Part shown: positions 1-12,157 of the stretch, piece after piece | How the letters are laid out: the number at the start of each line of letters is the position of its first letter | How positions within the stretch are numbered: position 1 is the stretch's first letter | DNA from: Belnapia mucosa | GTDB lineage: Bacteria; Pseudomonadota; Alphaproteobacteria; Acetobacterales; Acetobacteraceae | Reading direction: 5' to 3' | Length of the DNA: 64,000 bases | Assembly: GCF_016775475.1 (NCBI RefSeq) | Contig: NZ_JAEUXJ010000001.1 | Span: forward strand, 310,001 to 374,000 | Translations under genes and position numbers: made by a program | The notes under the pieces: model-generated | What the model saw: the letters and a program-made list of their open reading frames with translations, nothing else | What the model was told of the DNA's origin: nothing | Databases searched by the model: none

Positions 1-160
1 TGGGGGCGAAGCCGAGTCCGGCCGCCTCCACCCTCTCGCGGTAGCCATCCGCGGTGGCGATCACCACCCGATGGCCCCGGCCTTGCAGCCCCGCCGCCAC
101 CGCCAGATAGGGGAAGAGATCCCCCAGCGAGCCAGTGGTGGCGAGAAGGATCCGGCTCAA
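1..160 (-). CDS. Glycosyltransferase, GT-B fold (UDP-glycosyltransferase/GT28-like), N-terminal fragment
   Basis: Only the first ~53 residues are in the window; the gene continues past the left edge. The N-terminus reads [20 protein letters not shown], the strand-loop with the G-S-x-G-D motif typical of GT-B glycosyltransferases that act on lipids or polyketides. The start is taken as TTG at 160-158, which overlaps the TGA of the RND pump gene as TTGA, so the two genes are probably translationally coupled. Other in-frame starts further upstream would lie inside the pump gene. Its place as third gene of an efflux operon suggests a role in modifying a cell-envelope or toxic small molecule, but that is inference. 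Confidence 0.7.
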   Translation of the reverse strand, partial: MSRILLATTGSLGDLFPYLAVAAGLQGRGHRVVIATADGYRERVEAAGLGFAP

Positions 161-3100
161 GACCGGGTGCTGTCCGTCTTGTCCGGCGCCGGATGCGGCG
201 ACTGGCCGGGACCGACCGAGGCATGCGCCTCCACCGGGCGGATGCCCATCCAGCCCTTCACCTTCTCACGTGTGGCCTGGAAGACCACGTAGAGCATCGG
301 GATCATGAAGATGCCGATGATGGAGGCCGCCAGCATTCCGCCGAAAACCGGCGTGCCGACCGCGCGGCGGGACAGCATGGCCGCGCCCGTCGCCGTCACC
401 AGTGGCACCAGGCCGAGGACGAAGGCGATCGAGGTCATCATCACCGCGCGGAACCGGAGGCGGGAGCCCTCGATCGCCGCGTCGCGGATCGGCATGCCGC
501 GTTCCCGGGCATCCTTCGCGAATTCGATGATGAGGATGCCGTTCTTCGCCGCCAGCGCGATCAGCACGACGAGGCCGATCTGCGCATAGACATCGAGGCT
601 GAGCCCCGAGAACTGGATGGCGAGGAAGGAGCCGAGGCCACCCACCGCCACCGAGAGCAGCACCGGCACCGGGATGGTCCAGCTCTCATAGAGCGCGACC
701 AGGAACAGGTAGGCAAAGAGGATGGCCAGCGCGACGACATAGATGGTCTGTCCCGCCGCCAGCCTCTCCTGATAGGCGGTGCCGGTCCATTCATAGCCAT
801 AGCCCGCCGGCAGCACGCGGCGCGACAGCTCCTCCATGGCGTTCAGCGCATCGCCCGAGGAAATGCCGGGCTTCGGCGCGCCATTGACCAGCACCGCGCG
901 GTAGTTGTTGTAGCGACTGATCGTCTGCGGCCCGACCACGATCCGCACATCGGCGAAGGCGCGCAGCGGCACCATGTCGCCGCGGGTGTTGCGGACCCGG
1001 ATGCGCCAGATGTCGTCGATGTCGTCGCGGTCCTGCGCCTCGGCCTGGATATTCACCTGCCAGGTGCGGCCGAACAGGTTGAAGTCGTTGACATAGAACC
1101 CGCCCAGCGCCGCCTGCAGCGCCGAGAAGATGTTGGAGATGGGGATGCCGAGCGCCTGGGCCTTGTCCCGGTCCACATCGAGGAAGAGCGAAGGCGTCGC
1201 CGCCGAGAAGGTCGAGAAGACCTGCTGCAGCCGGGGATCCTGGTTGGCCGCGACGACGAGGCCGAGCATCGCGCTGCCCAGTTCCGCCGGGTCACGCCCC
1301 TGGAGGTCCTGGAGCTGGTATTCGAAGCCGCCGCCGGTGCCGAGGCCGATGATTGGCGGCAGGTTGAAGGCGACGACGGTCGCCGTCCGTACCCCGGCGC
1401 CCTGCTGGAAGACCCGGCCGATGGAGGCGAAGACCGAATCCGCCGCGCTCGTCCGGTCCTCGAAGGGCTTCAGCCGCGCCACCATGAAGGCGGAATTCGA
1501 CTGCGCGCCCTGGTCGATCAGCGAGAAGCCGACGATGGCCAGGATGTTCTCGACCGCCGGGATGCCGCGCAGGATGTCTTCCACCTGCTCCACCGCCGCC
1601 CGCGTGCGGGACAGCGAGGCCGCCTGGGGCAGGGAGACCTGGACGAAGAAGGTGCCCTGGTCCTCCTGCGGCAGGAAGCCCTGCGGGGTCTTCGAGCCGA
1701 TGGTGAAGATGCCGAAGGCGATCGCCGCGGTGAGGGCGAGCGAGAGGATGGAGATGCGGACCAGCCGCCGCACCACCGCCGCATAGCCGTCCCGCACCTT
1801 GTCGATGCCGCGGAGGACGTATTTGATCGGCCCCCGCTTCGGCCCGGTATGCCGCAGGAACAGCACGCAGAGCGCCGGCGAGAGGGTCAGCGCGTTCAGC
1901 GCCGAGATCACCATAGCGGCCGAGATCGTCACCGCGAATTGCCGGAACAGCACGCCCGACAGGCCCGGGATGAAGGCGATCGGGACGAAGACCGAGAGCA
2001 GCACCAGGGTGATGGCGATGATCGGCGCGGTGATCTCGGCCATGGCCTGCTTCACCGATTGCGACGGCGTCCAGTCCGGATGCTCCTCCATCACCCGCTC
2101 GACGTTCTCCACCACGACGATCGCGTCATCGACGACGATGCCGATGGCCAGCACCATGGCGAGCAGGGAGACGGTATTCGCGCTGTAGCCGATAGCCAGC
2201 AGGATGGCGAAGGCGCCGATCAGGCTGACCGGCACCGCGATGGTCGGGATGATGGTGGCGCGGAGCGAGCCGAGGAAGAGATAGACCACGATGACGACGA
2301 GGACGAAGGCCTCGAGCAGGGTCCGGATGACCTCCTGGATCGTATCCACCACGAAGGTCGAGCTGTCATAGAGCACCTGCTGCCGCATCCCCTCGGGGAA
2401 GCGGCTCGCCATGTCCTCCAGCGTGCGCTTCATGGCGTTGGAGACGGTCACCGCATTGGCGCCCGGCGAAAGATAGACGCCGACCGTCACCGCCGGCTGG
2501 CCGTTCAGCCGGCTGACCGTGTCCATGCTCTGGGCGCCGAGCTCGACCCGCGCCACGTCGCGCACCCGCAGCACCGATCCGTCCGAATTGGCGCGGATGA
2601 TGATGTCGCTGAACTGCTCCGGCGTGATCAGCCGCCCGAGCGTCTGGATGTTCATCTGGAATTGCTGCGTATCGGGGATCGGCTGGGCGCCGATGCGGCC
2701 GACCGCGGCCTGGATGTTCTGGCTGCGGATCTGGTCGATGATGTCCTGCGGCGTCAGGTTCAGGCTGGTCAGCCGATCGATCTCGAACCAGACCCGCATC
2801 GAGTAGTTCTGCGCGCCGAAGATGTTCACCTGACCGACGCCCGGCACCCGCGACATCCGGTCCACCATGTTGATGGTGAGGTAGTTCGACAGGAAGAGCG
2901 GGTTGTGGTCCGGGTTGGCCGAGGTCAGCGCGATGAATTGCAGCACCGAGGAGGACTGCTTGCGCACGATCAGGCCTGCCCGCTGCACCTCCTGCGGCAA
3001 TCGGGCGATATTCGCCTGGATGCGGTTGTTGACGTTGACGGTATTGATATCCGGGTTCGAGCCGAGCGCGAAGCTGACCGAGAGCTGATAGGTGCCGTCA

Positions 3101-3354
3101 TTGGCGCTGTTCGAGCGCATGTAGATCATGTTCTCGACGCCGTTGACGGCGCTTTCGATGATCTGCGCGACGGTCGATTCGATGACGGCGGCCGAGGCGC
3201 CCGGATAGGTCGCGTTCACCGAGACCTGGGGCGGCACGATGTCCGGGAACTGGGCCACCGGGATGCGCAGCAGGGCGAGCAGGCCCGCGAGCGTGATGAC
3301 GATGGCGATAACGATCGCCAGGCGGGGGCGGTCGACGAAGACGCTGGAGATCAT
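157..3354 (-). CDS. RND multidrug efflux pump, inner-membrane permease (AcrB/MexB, HAE1 family)
   Basis: A 1,065-residue proton-driven drug exporter of the inner membrane, full length for the family. It begins [18 protein letters not shown] with the first transmembrane helix, followed by the long periplasmic porter loop, helices around residues 340-560, a second porter loop and the C-terminal helices. The proton-relay acidic pair is visible in [14 protein letters not shown] and the conserved lysine in [16 protein letters not shown]. It follows the adaptor gene by six bases, so both form an adaptor-pump operon. No outer-membrane factor gene is visible here; the TolC-type partner must be encoded elsewhere, or downstream of the truncated glycosyltransferase. 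Substrates cannot be predicted from the sequence. Confidence 0.97.
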   Translation of the reverse strand: MISSVFVDRPRLAIVIAIVITLAGLLALLRIPVAQFPDIVPPQVSVNATYPGASAAVIESTVAQIIESAVNGVENMIYMRSNSANDGTYQLSVSFALGSNPDINTVNVNNRIQANIARLPQEVQRAGLIVRKQSSSVLQFIALTSANPDHNPLFLSNYLTINMVDRMSRVPGVGQVNIFGAQNYSMRVWFEIDRLTSLNLTPQDIIDQIRSQNIQAAVGRIGAQPIPDTQQFQMNIQTLGRLITPEQFSDIIIRANSDGSVLRVRDVARVELGAQSMDTVSRLNGQPAVTVGVYLSPGANAVTVSNAMKRTLEDMASRFPEGMRQQVLYDSSTFVVDTIQEVIRTLLEAFVLVVIVVYLFLGSLRATIIPTIAVPVSLIGAFAILLAIGYSANTVSLLAMVLAIGIVVDDAIVVVENVERVMEEHPDWTPSQSVKQAMAEITAPIIAITLVLLSVFVPIAFIPGLSGVLFRQFAVTISAAMVISALNALTLSPALCVLFLRHTGPKRGPIKYVLRGIDKVRDGYAAVVRRLVRISILSLALTAAIAFGIFTIGSKTPQGFLPQEDQGTFFVQVSLPQAASLSRTRAAVEQVEDILRGIPAVENILAIVGFSLIDQGAQSNSAFMVARLKPFEDRTSAADSVFASIGRVFQQGAGVRTATVVAFNLPPIIGLGTGGGFEYQLQDLQGRDPAELGSAMLGLVVAANQDPRLQQVFSTFSAATPSLFLDVDRDKAQALGIPISNIFSALQAALGGFYVNDFNLFGRTWQVNIQAEAQDRDDIDDIWRIRVRNTRGDMVPLRAFADVRIVVGPQTISRYNNYRAVLVNGAPKPGISSGDALNAMEELSRRVLPAGYGYEWTGTAYQERLAAGQTIYVVALAILFAYLFLVALYESWTIPVPVLLSVAVGGLGSFLAIQFSGLSLDVYAQIGLVVLIALAAKNGILIIEFAKDARERGMPIRDAAIEGSRLRFRAVMMTSIAFVLGLVPLVTATGAAMLSRRAVGTPVFGGMLAASIIGIFMIPMLYVVFQATREKVKGWMGIRPVEAHASVGPGQSPHPAPDKTDSTRS

Positions 3355-3360
3355 GGCGGA

Positions 3361-4554
3361 TCAGCCCGGCCGGCCGCCGGCGGGCGTGGCCGCTGGAGCG
3401 CCGGGTGGCCTTGCCCCTGCGGGCGGGGCGCCGGCCGGTGCGGCATTCACCTCCTGGCCCGGCCGCACCCGCTGCAACCCCTCGCTGATCACCTGCTCGC
3501 CGCCCTGCAACCCGTCCTCGATCACCACTTGGTCGCGGACGGTCCGGCCGAGGCGGACCGGGCGGCGCTGCGCCTTCTTCTCATTGTCGACGACGAGGAC
3601 GTAATTGCCGCCCTGGTCCTGCAGGACCGCGGCACGGGGCAGGACGATCGCCTGCACCGGCTCGCTGCCCTCCACCGCGACGGTGACGAATTGCCCGTCG
3701 ATCAGCTCGCGGTCGCCCGGCGTGCCGGCCTGGACGCCGCTGCGCACCGGATTGGGGATGAGGGCACGGAGCAGGATGCTGTCGGTGTTGCGGTCCACCT
3801 GGGTGTCGATGAACTCGATCCGTCCGGCCTGAGGATAGGGGCGCCCGTCGCTGAGCCGCACGCGGATCACCACGGCACTGGCCCCGCCACGGCTTTCGTA
3901 GCGGTTGCGCAGCTCATTTGCGGCGCGGGAGCTGACGGTGAAGACGACGCGCATCGGATCCTGGCTGACCACCACGGCCAGCGGATCGGTCAGGGTCGGC
4001 GTCACCACATTGCCCGGCGTCAGGCTGGCCCGGCCGATCTTGCCGTCGATCGGCGATAGGATGTCCGTGTAGCCGAGATTGATCTCCGCGACCCGCACCG
4101 CCGCCTGGGCGCCGAGCAGCTGGGCATTCGCCGTGCGCTCCTGCGCCTGGGCGTTGTCGAGTGCGACGCGGGTGCCGGCGCCGGTCTGTTGCAGCTCCCG
4201 CGCCCGGGCCAGGGCCACGCGGGCATTCTCGAGCGTCGCCTGGGCGGAGGCGACATTGGCTCGCGCCTGTTCCAGCTGCGCCTCGAAGGGCGGCTTCTCG
4301 ATCCGGAACAGCACGTCGCCCGCCTTCACCTCCTGGCCCTCGGTGAAGGCGCGTTCCTGGAGGAAGCCGGTGACGCGGGCGCGGATCTCGACGCGGTTCA
4401 CCGCCTCGATCCGGCCGGTGAAATCCGTGCTCTCGGTGACCGGCTGGCGGTCGGCCGGGATCACGCCGACCGCCGGCGGCCCCTGCGGACCGAACTGGGC
4501 TGCCGCCGGCAGGGCGAGCAGGCTGAGCAGGAGGGCCGCAGGCAGGAGGCGCAT
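3361..4554 (-). CDS. RND efflux periplasmic adaptor subunit (membrane fusion protein, AcrA/MexA family)
   Basis: A 397-residue periplasmic adaptor that bridges the RND pump and an outer-membrane channel. The chosen ATG at 4554 gives a clean signal peptide ([20 protein letters not shown]); a reading frame open further upstream is not hydrophobic and is rejected. The barrel-sandwich motif [18 protein letters not shown], the alpha-hairpin around residues 95-160 (heavy in Ala, Gln, Arg) and the [12 protein letters not shown] lipoyl second half are present. The last ~30 residues are Pro/Ala/Gly rich, an unstructured tail. It is the first gene of the operon; a promoter and palindromic operator candidate lie ~170 bases upstream. 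Confidence 0.95.
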   Translation of the reverse strand: MRLLPAALLLSLLALPAAAQFGPQGPPAVGVIPADRQPVTESTDFTGRIEAVNRVEIRARVTGFLQERAFTEGQEVKAGDVLFRIEKPPFEAQLEQARANVASAQATLENARVALARARELQQTGAGTRVALDNAQAQERTANAQLLGAQAAVRVAEINLGYTDILSPIDGKIGRASLTPGNVVTPTLTDPLAVVVSQDPMRVVFTVSSRAANELRNRYESRGGASAVVIRVRLSDGRPYPQAGRIEFIDTQVDRNTDSILLRALIPNPVRSGVQAGTPGDRELIDGQFVTVAVEGSEPVQAIVLPRAAVLQDQGGNYVLVVDNEKKAQRRPVRLGRTVRDQVVIEDGLQGGEQVISEGLQRVRPGQEVNAAPAGAPPAGARPPGAPAATPAGGRPG

Positions 4555-4720
4555 CGATGCAATCCGGATCGGGGGGCGCGTCGCGATACCAGGGTGGGGA
4601 ACCCGGCACCAGACGGCTTTGGCACATATCCATGTCGCGAAGTTTCGCAAGCCTGCGATGGCTGCCGCCGCTTCCGGCGCCGCTCGAAGGCCCGGGACCG
4701 TCCGAATGCCGAAAATGCAG

Positions 4721-4733
4721 TTACATTCTGTAA
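4721..4733. promoter_or_regulatory. Palindromic operator candidate TTACA-N3-TGTAA for the RND operon
   Basis: The sequence TTACATTCTGTAA is a perfect inverted repeat of five bases with a three-base spacer. TTACA/TGTAA half-sites are common in operators of TetR-type repressors of efflux pumps (AcrR-like). Here the repeat overlaps the presumed -10 element of the efflux operon, the position expected for a repressor site. Assignment to a particular regulator is inference. Confidence 0.4.
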
Positions 4734-4752
4734 AAACCGGTGAGCGATGCAA
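4725..4752 (-). promoter_or_regulatory. Promoter candidate of the RND efflux operon
   Basis: On the minus strand TTGCAT (4752-4747) is followed after 16 bases by CAGAAT (4730-4725), a moderate sigma-70-like pair. It would give a leader of roughly 165 bases before the adaptor ATG at 4554. Support is the position and the overlap with the palindrome; the match to consensus is only 7 of 12. Confidence 0.35.
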
Positions 4753-4915
4753 CAATTCGAGACGCTCCGGAATGCGTGAGGTCGTCACCAGCTCGTCTTT
4801 GCCTCGAATTCTCACTTGCAAGACGCCGCGACCCATCCTGACGCCCGCCGCCTCTCAGCCTTCGTCTGTGTCCGTCCTGCATCGCCTGGCCCAGCTGGTG
4901 TTCCAGGAGCCGCCC

Positions 4916-7466
<2,551 letters not shown>

Positions 7467-7476
7467 GGGCCGCAGC

Positions 7477-8661
7477 CTAAGCCGCCTGCCGCCGGAGGAC
7501 CAGGAAGCCGGTGGTGCAGAGGATCAGCGCGACGGCGAGGCTTGCCAGCGCCGCGCCGATGCCACCCCAGGCGGCGACCAGGCCGGAGACCGCCTGCATC
7601 ACCGCCGCCCCGCCGAAGAAGGCGATGTTCAGCGCCGAGAGCGCCCGGCCGGTGCGCTCCGGCGGCACCGCGGCGCGGACCAGGCCGAAGGCCACCATCT
7701 GGAAGGAGATGATGGCACCGATCAGCGCGAAGATCACCGCATCCCAGCCTGTTGGCAGCCTCACCCCGGCGATCAGCGCCAGGATCAGCGCGGCCACCGC
7801 GTAATGGCTGCCGGCCAGCAGCAGCACCGGCCGCCCGACCACCCGTTCCACCCAGCCCCAGACCACGGGGGCGATGGTCAGTGCCAGGGCGCAGCCGAAG
7901 AGGATATGCCCTGCCTCGATCCGGGTGAGGCCCTTCACCTCCATCAGCCAGGGCCCGCCCCAAAGGCCGCGCAGCCCGAGCACCACGGCGAAGCTGGCGA
8001 AGCCGAAGACCATCAGGGCGCGCAGCGCCGGGGAGACCGCGATCGCCAGCACCTCCCCGGCATCCTGCAGCAGGGATCGTCCGGCCTGGCGCGGCGGTGC
8101 CGGCTGGCGGACGGTGAGCGCGACGGCGGTGAAGGCGAAGGCCGCCAGCCCCGCCATGGCCCAGTAGCCGGCCCGCCAGCCCGACCGGTCCACCAGCCAG
8201 GCGAGAGGGCTGGAGGAGAGCAGCATCCCGGTATTGCCGACCGTCAGGATGATCCCGGACCAGAGGCCGAAGCGGCTGGCCGGCACCGCGCGTGCGGCAT
8301 AGGTGATCGGGCCCATCAGCATCCCGGCGCAGCCGGTGCCGAGCACGAGCTGCGCCAGGAGCATGCCCGGCACGCCGGGCGCCATGGCTGCCAGCGCCGC
8401 GCCGATCCCGGCCACCGCCAGCACCGAGAGCGCGGTGCGCCGCACCCCGAAGCGGTCCAGCCCGACGCCGACCGGGACCATGGCGATGGCGAAGGCGAAG
8501 GGAAAGGCGCCGGTGAGCGCCGCCAGCCCCTCGGCCGATAGGCCGAGATCGCGCTGCATCACATCGGCTGCAATCGCCGGCAGGGTGCGGACGGCATTGG
8601 AGAGCACATGGCCGAGCGCGAGCGCCAGGATCGGCACCGCGGGGCCGCGATTCTGCGGCAC
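7477..8661 (-). CDS. MFS transporter, 12 transmembrane segments
   Basis: A 394-residue major facilitator superfamily permease. The start is GTG at 8661, preceded by GGGAGGAAAC, a strong ribosome binding site. The A-motif-like loop between helices 2 and 3 reads GVGLDRFGVRRTAL. Two six-helix halves are separated by a short loop near residue 190 rich in Pro and Arg. The sequence resembles the CynX/NimT-type anion exporters, but no substrate can be assigned. It lies 30 bases after the FAD-linked dehydrogenase gene and just upstream of the Usp gene, in a run of minus-strand genes that starts at 11260. Confidence 0.85.
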   Translation of the reverse strand: MPQNRGPAVPILALALGHVLSNAVRTLPAIAADVMQRDLGLSAEGLAALTGAFPFAFAIAMVPVGVGLDRFGVRRTALSVLAVAGIGAALAAMAPGVPGMLLAQLVLGTGCAGMLMGPITYAARAVPASRFGLWSGIILTVGNTGMLLSSSPLAWLVDRSGWRAGYWAMAGLAAFAFTAVALTVRQPAPPRQAGRSLLQDAGEVLAIAVSPALRALMVFGFASFAVVLGLRGLWGGPWLMEVKGLTRIEAGHILFGCALALTIAPVVWGWVERVVGRPVLLLAGSHYAVAALILALIAGVRLPTGWDAVIFALIGAIISFQMVAFGLVRAAVPPERTGRALSALNIAFFGGAAVMQAVSGLVAAWGGIGAALASLAVALILCTTGFLVLRRQAA

Positions 8662-8691
8662 GTTTCCTCCCAGGGTGATGGGTCCTGCGGC

Positions 8692-10086
8692 CTAGTTCCG
8701 GAACATCTTGCCCGGGTTGAGGATACCCTTCGGGTCGAAGCTCGCCTTGATGCCGCGCATCAGGGCCAGTGCCTCGGCGCCATGCTCCTGCTCGAGGAAT
8801 TCGCGCTTGCCGAGGCCGACGCCATGCTCGCCCGAGCAGGTGCCGCCGAGGGCGAGGCCGCGGGCGACGATCTTGCGGTCGATCTCCCAGGCCTTCTCAT
8901 GCCCCTGCGGGTCGTTCGGGTCGAACAGGATGACCTGATGGAAATTGCCGTCGCCGACATGGCCGACGATGCAGGTCGTGGCGCCGGCGGCCAGCGCATC
9001 CTCCTTGGCGCCGAGGATCGCCTCGGCGAGGCGGGAGATGGGCACGCAGACATCGGTGGTGATGCCGCGCCAGCCGGGAATCAGCGCGATCGCCGCCCAA
9101 TAGGCATCGTGCCGGGCCTTCCAGAGGCGGTTGCGCTGCTCGGCATCGGTCGCCCAGGCGAAGCCCTCGCCGCCGAAATCGGCCGCGATCGCCTCCACCG
9201 CCTCGGCCTGCTCGGTGACGGCGGCGCGGCTGCCATGGAATTCGAGGAAGAGCGTCGGCGTGGCGCGGTAGCCTTCGAGCTTCGAATACCGGATGCAGGC
9301 CTGCATCTGGTCGGCATCCAGCAGCTCGATCCGGGCCACGGGGATGCCGGCCTGCATGGTGGCGATGGTGGTCTCGACCGCGGATTTCAGGTCAGGGAAT
9401 TGGCAGACCGCGGCCGACATCGCCTCCGGGATGCCATGCAGGCGCAGGCGGATCTTCGTGATGACGCCGAGCGTGCCCTCGGAGCCGATGAAGAGCCGGG
9501 TGAGGTCATAGCCATTGGCCGCCTTCCGCACCCGCCCGCCGGTCTGGATGACCCGGCCATCAGCCAGCACCACCTCCAGCCCCAGGACATTCTCGCGGAT
9601 GGTGCCGTAGCGGACGGCGGCGGTGCCGCTGGCGCGCGTCGCGCACATGCCGCCGATGGTGCAATGGCTGCCGGGATCGACCGGGAAGAACATGCCCTGG
9701 TCGCGCAGATGGTCGTTGAGCTGCTGGCGGGTCACGCCCGGCTCGATCAGGCAGTCCATATCCTCGGCATTGACCTCGAGGATATTGGCCATGCGCGAGA
9801 GGTCGAGCGAGATGCCCCGCCGCACCGGGTTCACATGCCCCTCCAGGCTGGTGCCGGCGCCGAAGGCGACCAGCGGCACGCCATGCTGGTTGCAGAGGGC
9901 GAGGATGCGGCTGACCTCCTCGGTCGATTCGGCGAAAACGACCGCGTCCGGCAGGGTCGGCGGCGTCTGGTCCTCGCCGCGGCTGTGCTGCTCGCGGATC
10001 GCCTGGGCGGTCGAGAGGCGGTCGCCGATCAGGTCGCGGATGCCGGCGATGACGGCGTCGACGGGGCGGGAAGCGATGGTGTTCAT
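8692..10086 (-). CDS. FAD-linked D-2-hydroxyacid dehydrogenase (D-lactate dehydrogenase/glycolate oxidase GlcD family)
   Basis: A 464-residue flavoprotein that likely oxidises D-lactate or another D-2-hydroxyacid and passes electrons to a carrier. The FAD-binding PCMH domain occupies about 35-215 with PLVAFGAGTSLEGH, DPGSHCTIGGMCATRASG and FIGSEGTLGVI; the C-terminal FAD-oxidase domain holds VGHVGDGNFH and GTCSGEHGVGLGK and ends in KGILNPGKMF. The chosen ATG at 10086 overlaps the stop of the upstream amidinohydrolase gene as ATGA. No iron-sulfur partner (GlcF-type) is adjacent, which favours the single-subunit D-lactate dehydrogenase type. Confidence 0.9.
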   Translation of the reverse strand: MNTIASRPVDAVIAGIRDLIGDRLSTAQAIREQHSRGEDQTPPTLPDAVVFAESTEEVSRILALCNQHGVPLVAFGAGTSLEGHVNPVRRGISLDLSRMANILEVNAEDMDCLIEPGVTRQQLNDHLRDQGMFFPVDPGSHCTIGGMCATRASGTAAVRYGTIRENVLGLEVVLADGRVIQTGGRVRKAANGYDLTRLFIGSEGTLGVITKIRLRLHGIPEAMSAAVCQFPDLKSAVETTIATMQAGIPVARIELLDADQMQACIRYSKLEGYRATPTLFLEFHGSRAAVTEQAEAVEAIAADFGGEGFAWATDAEQRNRLWKARHDAYWAAIALIPGWRGITTDVCVPISRLAEAILGAKEDALAAGATTCIVGHVGDGNFHQVILFDPNDPQGHEKAWEIDRKIVARGLALGGTCSGEHGVGLGKREFLEQEHGAEALALMRGIKASFDPKGILNPGKMFRN

Positions 10087-10940
10087 GGGGTTTCCTCGTC
10101 CCGCGCGAGCGGGCAGGTCAGGCAATGCGGGCCGCCGCCGCCGGCGGTGAACAGCGAAAGGGCGGGGTCGAGCACGGTGAGGCCCTCGGCCCGGAGCGCG
10201 GCATTCAGGTCGCGGCTTTCGGCCGCGGATATCACGCGGCCCGCGCCGAGGGAAAGGATGTTGCAGCCGAGCTGCATCGCTGCCCGGTAGGGCACCGGCA
10301 GGCAGCGGATGCCTCTGGCCGCCAGCCAGGCGGTGAAATCATCCGGCAGGACATCGAGGCAGGCGACGGCGAGGCCGGGCGCGGCCAGGCAGAACAGCAC
10401 GTCGAGATGCAGGAAATGCTCCTCGAAGGGCTGGATGCGGACCTCCCAGCCCTCGGCGCGCAGCCAGCCGGCGAGTTGTTCGGCGCCGTCGAGATCGGTG
10501 CGGCCGCCGCTGGCGCCGATCAGGGCAAGGCCGGGGCGGAGGATATGAATGTCGCCCCCCTCCAGCGTGCCGGCCGAGGATTTCCGCCAGAAGCGGCCCT
10601 CATGCCAATCGATCAGCGCAGCATATTCGCCCCGCCGCTGCGGCCGTTCCAGCTGGCAGAGCACCGGGCCGCGATGGGTCACCACCACGCTGTCCCGGGT
10701 ATAGGCCATGTAGGGCAGGTGCGGCTCGGGCGGCAGGTGATGGACGGTGGCGCCACCCGCTTCCAGCGCCGCGACCAGTTCCCGGTGCTGGGCCTGCAGC
10801 CTCTGGAGGTCGGCCTGGCCGCCGCCGGCCAGCGTCCGCCGGGCGATGCTGTTGGTCGGCAGCCAGCGGTAATGGTCAGGCGCGCAGACCAGCACGTCGC
10901 GCAGCCGCCCGGTCTCGGAGGTGACGGTCCATTCAGGCAT
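10083..10940 (-). CDS. Amidinohydrolase/dimethylarginine dimethylaminohydrolase-like protein
   Basis: A 285-residue member of the guanidine-group modifying superfamily (arginine deiminase, amidinotransferase, DDAH). Seen: substrate-binding TRDSVVV, the E-G-G-D motif in LEGGDIHI, the histidine of EEHFLHLDVLFC, and the likely catalytic cysteine near the C-terminus in GGGGPHCLTCPLA. These fit hydrolysis of an amidino group, for example of methylated arginine, to give citrulline; which substrate is not decidable. The start is ATG at 10940. It is translationally coupled (ATGA) to the downstream dehydrogenase gene. Confidence 0.8.
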   Translation of the reverse strand: MPEWTVTSETGRLRDVLVCAPDHYRWLPTNSIARRTLAGGGQADLQRLQAQHRELVAALEAGGATVHHLPPEPHLPYMAYTRDSVVVTHRGPVLCQLERPQRRGEYAALIDWHEGRFWRKSSAGTLEGGDIHILRPGLALIGASGGRTDLDGAEQLAGWLRAEGWEVRIQPFEEHFLHLDVLFCLAAPGLAVACLDVLPDDFTAWLAARGIRCLPVPYRAAMQLGCNILSLGAGRVISAAESRDLNAALRAEGLTVLDPALSLFTAGGGGPHCLTCPLARDEETP

Positions 10941-10978
10941 GGCGCCAGGGTGCCGCCGCGGGCGGGCGGCGTCCAGGG

Positions 10979-11260
10979 TCAGGGGCGCAGGACGGAGTCC
11001 TCGGTTTCCCAATGCCCCCCGAGGCGGGCGATGGTGTCTTCGAAGGCCGCATCGCCGGCCGGGAAGGGGCCGATCATCGCCGTGGCGGGCTTGCCGGCCG
11101 CGTTCAGCAATTGCCAGCCCCAATTGCCGAGGGTCGGCTCCCAGCAGACGCGGACGCAGGCGTAGCGGCGGATCAGCAGCCCGGGTCGTTCCGGGTCATC
11201 CCGGGTGATGACGAGGGTGCGGAGATGCATGCGGCGAGACCGGTCCAGACGGCTGACCAT
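10979..11260 (-). CDS. Small hypothetical protein upstream of the amidinohydrolase gene
   Basis: A predicted 93-residue soluble protein (MVSRLDRSRR to SVLRP); a second possible start at 11230 gives 83 residues beginning MHLRTLVITRD. Neither has a strong ribosome binding site. It holds a tryptophan-bearing segment, CWEPTLGNWGWQLLNA, and an acidic C-terminal half. I do not recognise the family. The 38-base gap to the amidinohydrolase gene suggests co-transcription. Confidence 0.6.
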   Translation of the reverse strand: MVSRLDRSRRMHLRTLVITRDDPERPGLLIRRYACVRVCWEPTLGNWGWQLLNAAGKPATAMIGPFPAGDAAFEDTIARLGGHWETEDSVLRP

Positions 11261-11330
11261 GGGCCTGTTCCGCTTGCCGGGGCATGGCGGGCGGATTGCG
11301 GCCCCGCGCATTCTCCGGCCCGCCCTCGCG

Positions 11331-11359
11331 TTGACGACCCTCTGCCCGGCGCCTAGCGT
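11331..11359 (+). promoter_or_regulatory. Sigma-70-type promoter of the aldolase/permease operon
   Basis: TTGACG at 11331 and TAGCGT at 11354 are separated by exactly 17 bases, with the start codon 33 bases after the -10 element. The same -35/-10 style recurs in the window. Confidence 0.6.
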
Positions 11360-11392
11360 CGCCCCTGCGAATGGAATCCCAAGGGGGAAGCG

Positions 11393-12157
11393 ATGCCCAA
11401 CAAGGTCAAGGCAGCATGGAAGGCCGGCAAGGCCGTGGTGAATGGCTGGCTCGCCATTCCCAATGCCTTCAGCGCCGAGATGTACAGCCAGGCCGGCTGG
11501 GACAGCGTGACCGTCGATATGCAGCATGGCGTGCAGGACTACCTCTCCTGCGTCGCCTGCTTCCAGGGCATGCAGCCCTCCGGCGTTACCCCCATGGTGC
11601 GGGTGCCCTGGAACGAGCCGGGCATCATCGGCAAGGTGCTGGATGCCGGCGCCTATGGCGTGATCTGCCCGATGGTGAATACCGAGGCCGAGGCGCGCGC
11701 CCTGGTGCAGTATTCGAAGTATCCGCCGAAGGGGACGCGCAGCAACGGCCCGATCCGCGCCGGCGTCTATGGCGAGGCGGGCGGCTACCAGAAGACCGCC
11801 AATGACGAGATCCTCGTCATCCCGATGATCGAGACCCAGACCGCGCTCGACAACCTCGAAGCCATCCTCGACGTGCCGGGGATCGACGCGATCTATGTCG
11901 GCCCCTCAGATCTCGGCCTGTCGCTCGGCATGCCGGCCATCCTCGACCGCGAGGAGCCGGAAATCCTCAAGATCTACGAGCGGCTGATCAAGGAGACCTC
12001 GAAGCGCGGCATCGCGGCCGGGCTGCATAATTCCTCGCCGAAATACGCGAAGAAGATGATCGATATGGGCTTCAAGCTGGTGACCGTCGGCGGCAACGAT
12101 GTCGGGTTGATGGTCAACGCAGCCAAGGCCGCGATCAAGGAAGCGCGCGGCGGCTGA
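11393..12157 (+). CDS. HpcH/HpaI aldolase/citrate lyase family protein
   Basis: A 254-residue class II (metal-dependent) pyruvate aldolase that should cleave or form a 2-keto-3-deoxy or 4-hydroxy-2-oxo acid. Motifs: VDMQHGVQDY (catalytic His region), MVRVPWNEPG (pyruvate-binding Arg), PMIETQTALDN (metal Glu) and YVGPSDLGLSLG (metal Asp). The ribosome binding site AAGGGGGAAG lies six bases before ATG. The next gene, an ABC permease, begins at the base after this stop codon, so the aldolase is the first gene of a transport operon. The acid it acts on is unknown. Confidence 0.9.
   Translation: MPNKVKAAWKAGKAVVNGWLAIPNAFSAEMYSQAGWDSVTVDMQHGVQDYLSCVACFQGMQPSGVTPMVRVPWNEPGIIGKVLDAGAYGVICPMVNTEAEARALVQYSKYPPKGTRSNGPIRAGVYGEAGGYQKTANDEILVIPMIETQTALDNLEAILDVPGIDAIYVGPSDLGLSLGMPAILDREEPEILKIYERLIKETSKRGIAAGLHNSSPKYAKKMIDMGFKLVTVGGNDVGLMVNAAKAAIKEARGG

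Larger units (their letters stand above)
4555..4915. other. 361-bp non-coding region upstream of the efflux operon
   Basis: No convincing gene on either strand. It separates the efflux adaptor start from the end of phosphoglucomutase and is the only gap above 300 bases in the window. It is more A/T rich than its surroundings between 4705 and 4765, where a promoter candidate and a TTACA/TGTAA palindrome lie. A ten-base palindrome GCATCGATGC spans the adaptor start codon (4551-4560). No TetR-type repressor gene is adjacent, so a regulator acting here would be encoded elsewhere. Confidence 0.6.

Noticed and set aside
193..4059. A 1,288-residue open frame on the plus strand opposite the RND pump and adaptor genes
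   Set aside because: It is rich in Arg, His and Asp and has no domain; it is an antisense shadow caused by the high G/C content of the real genes.
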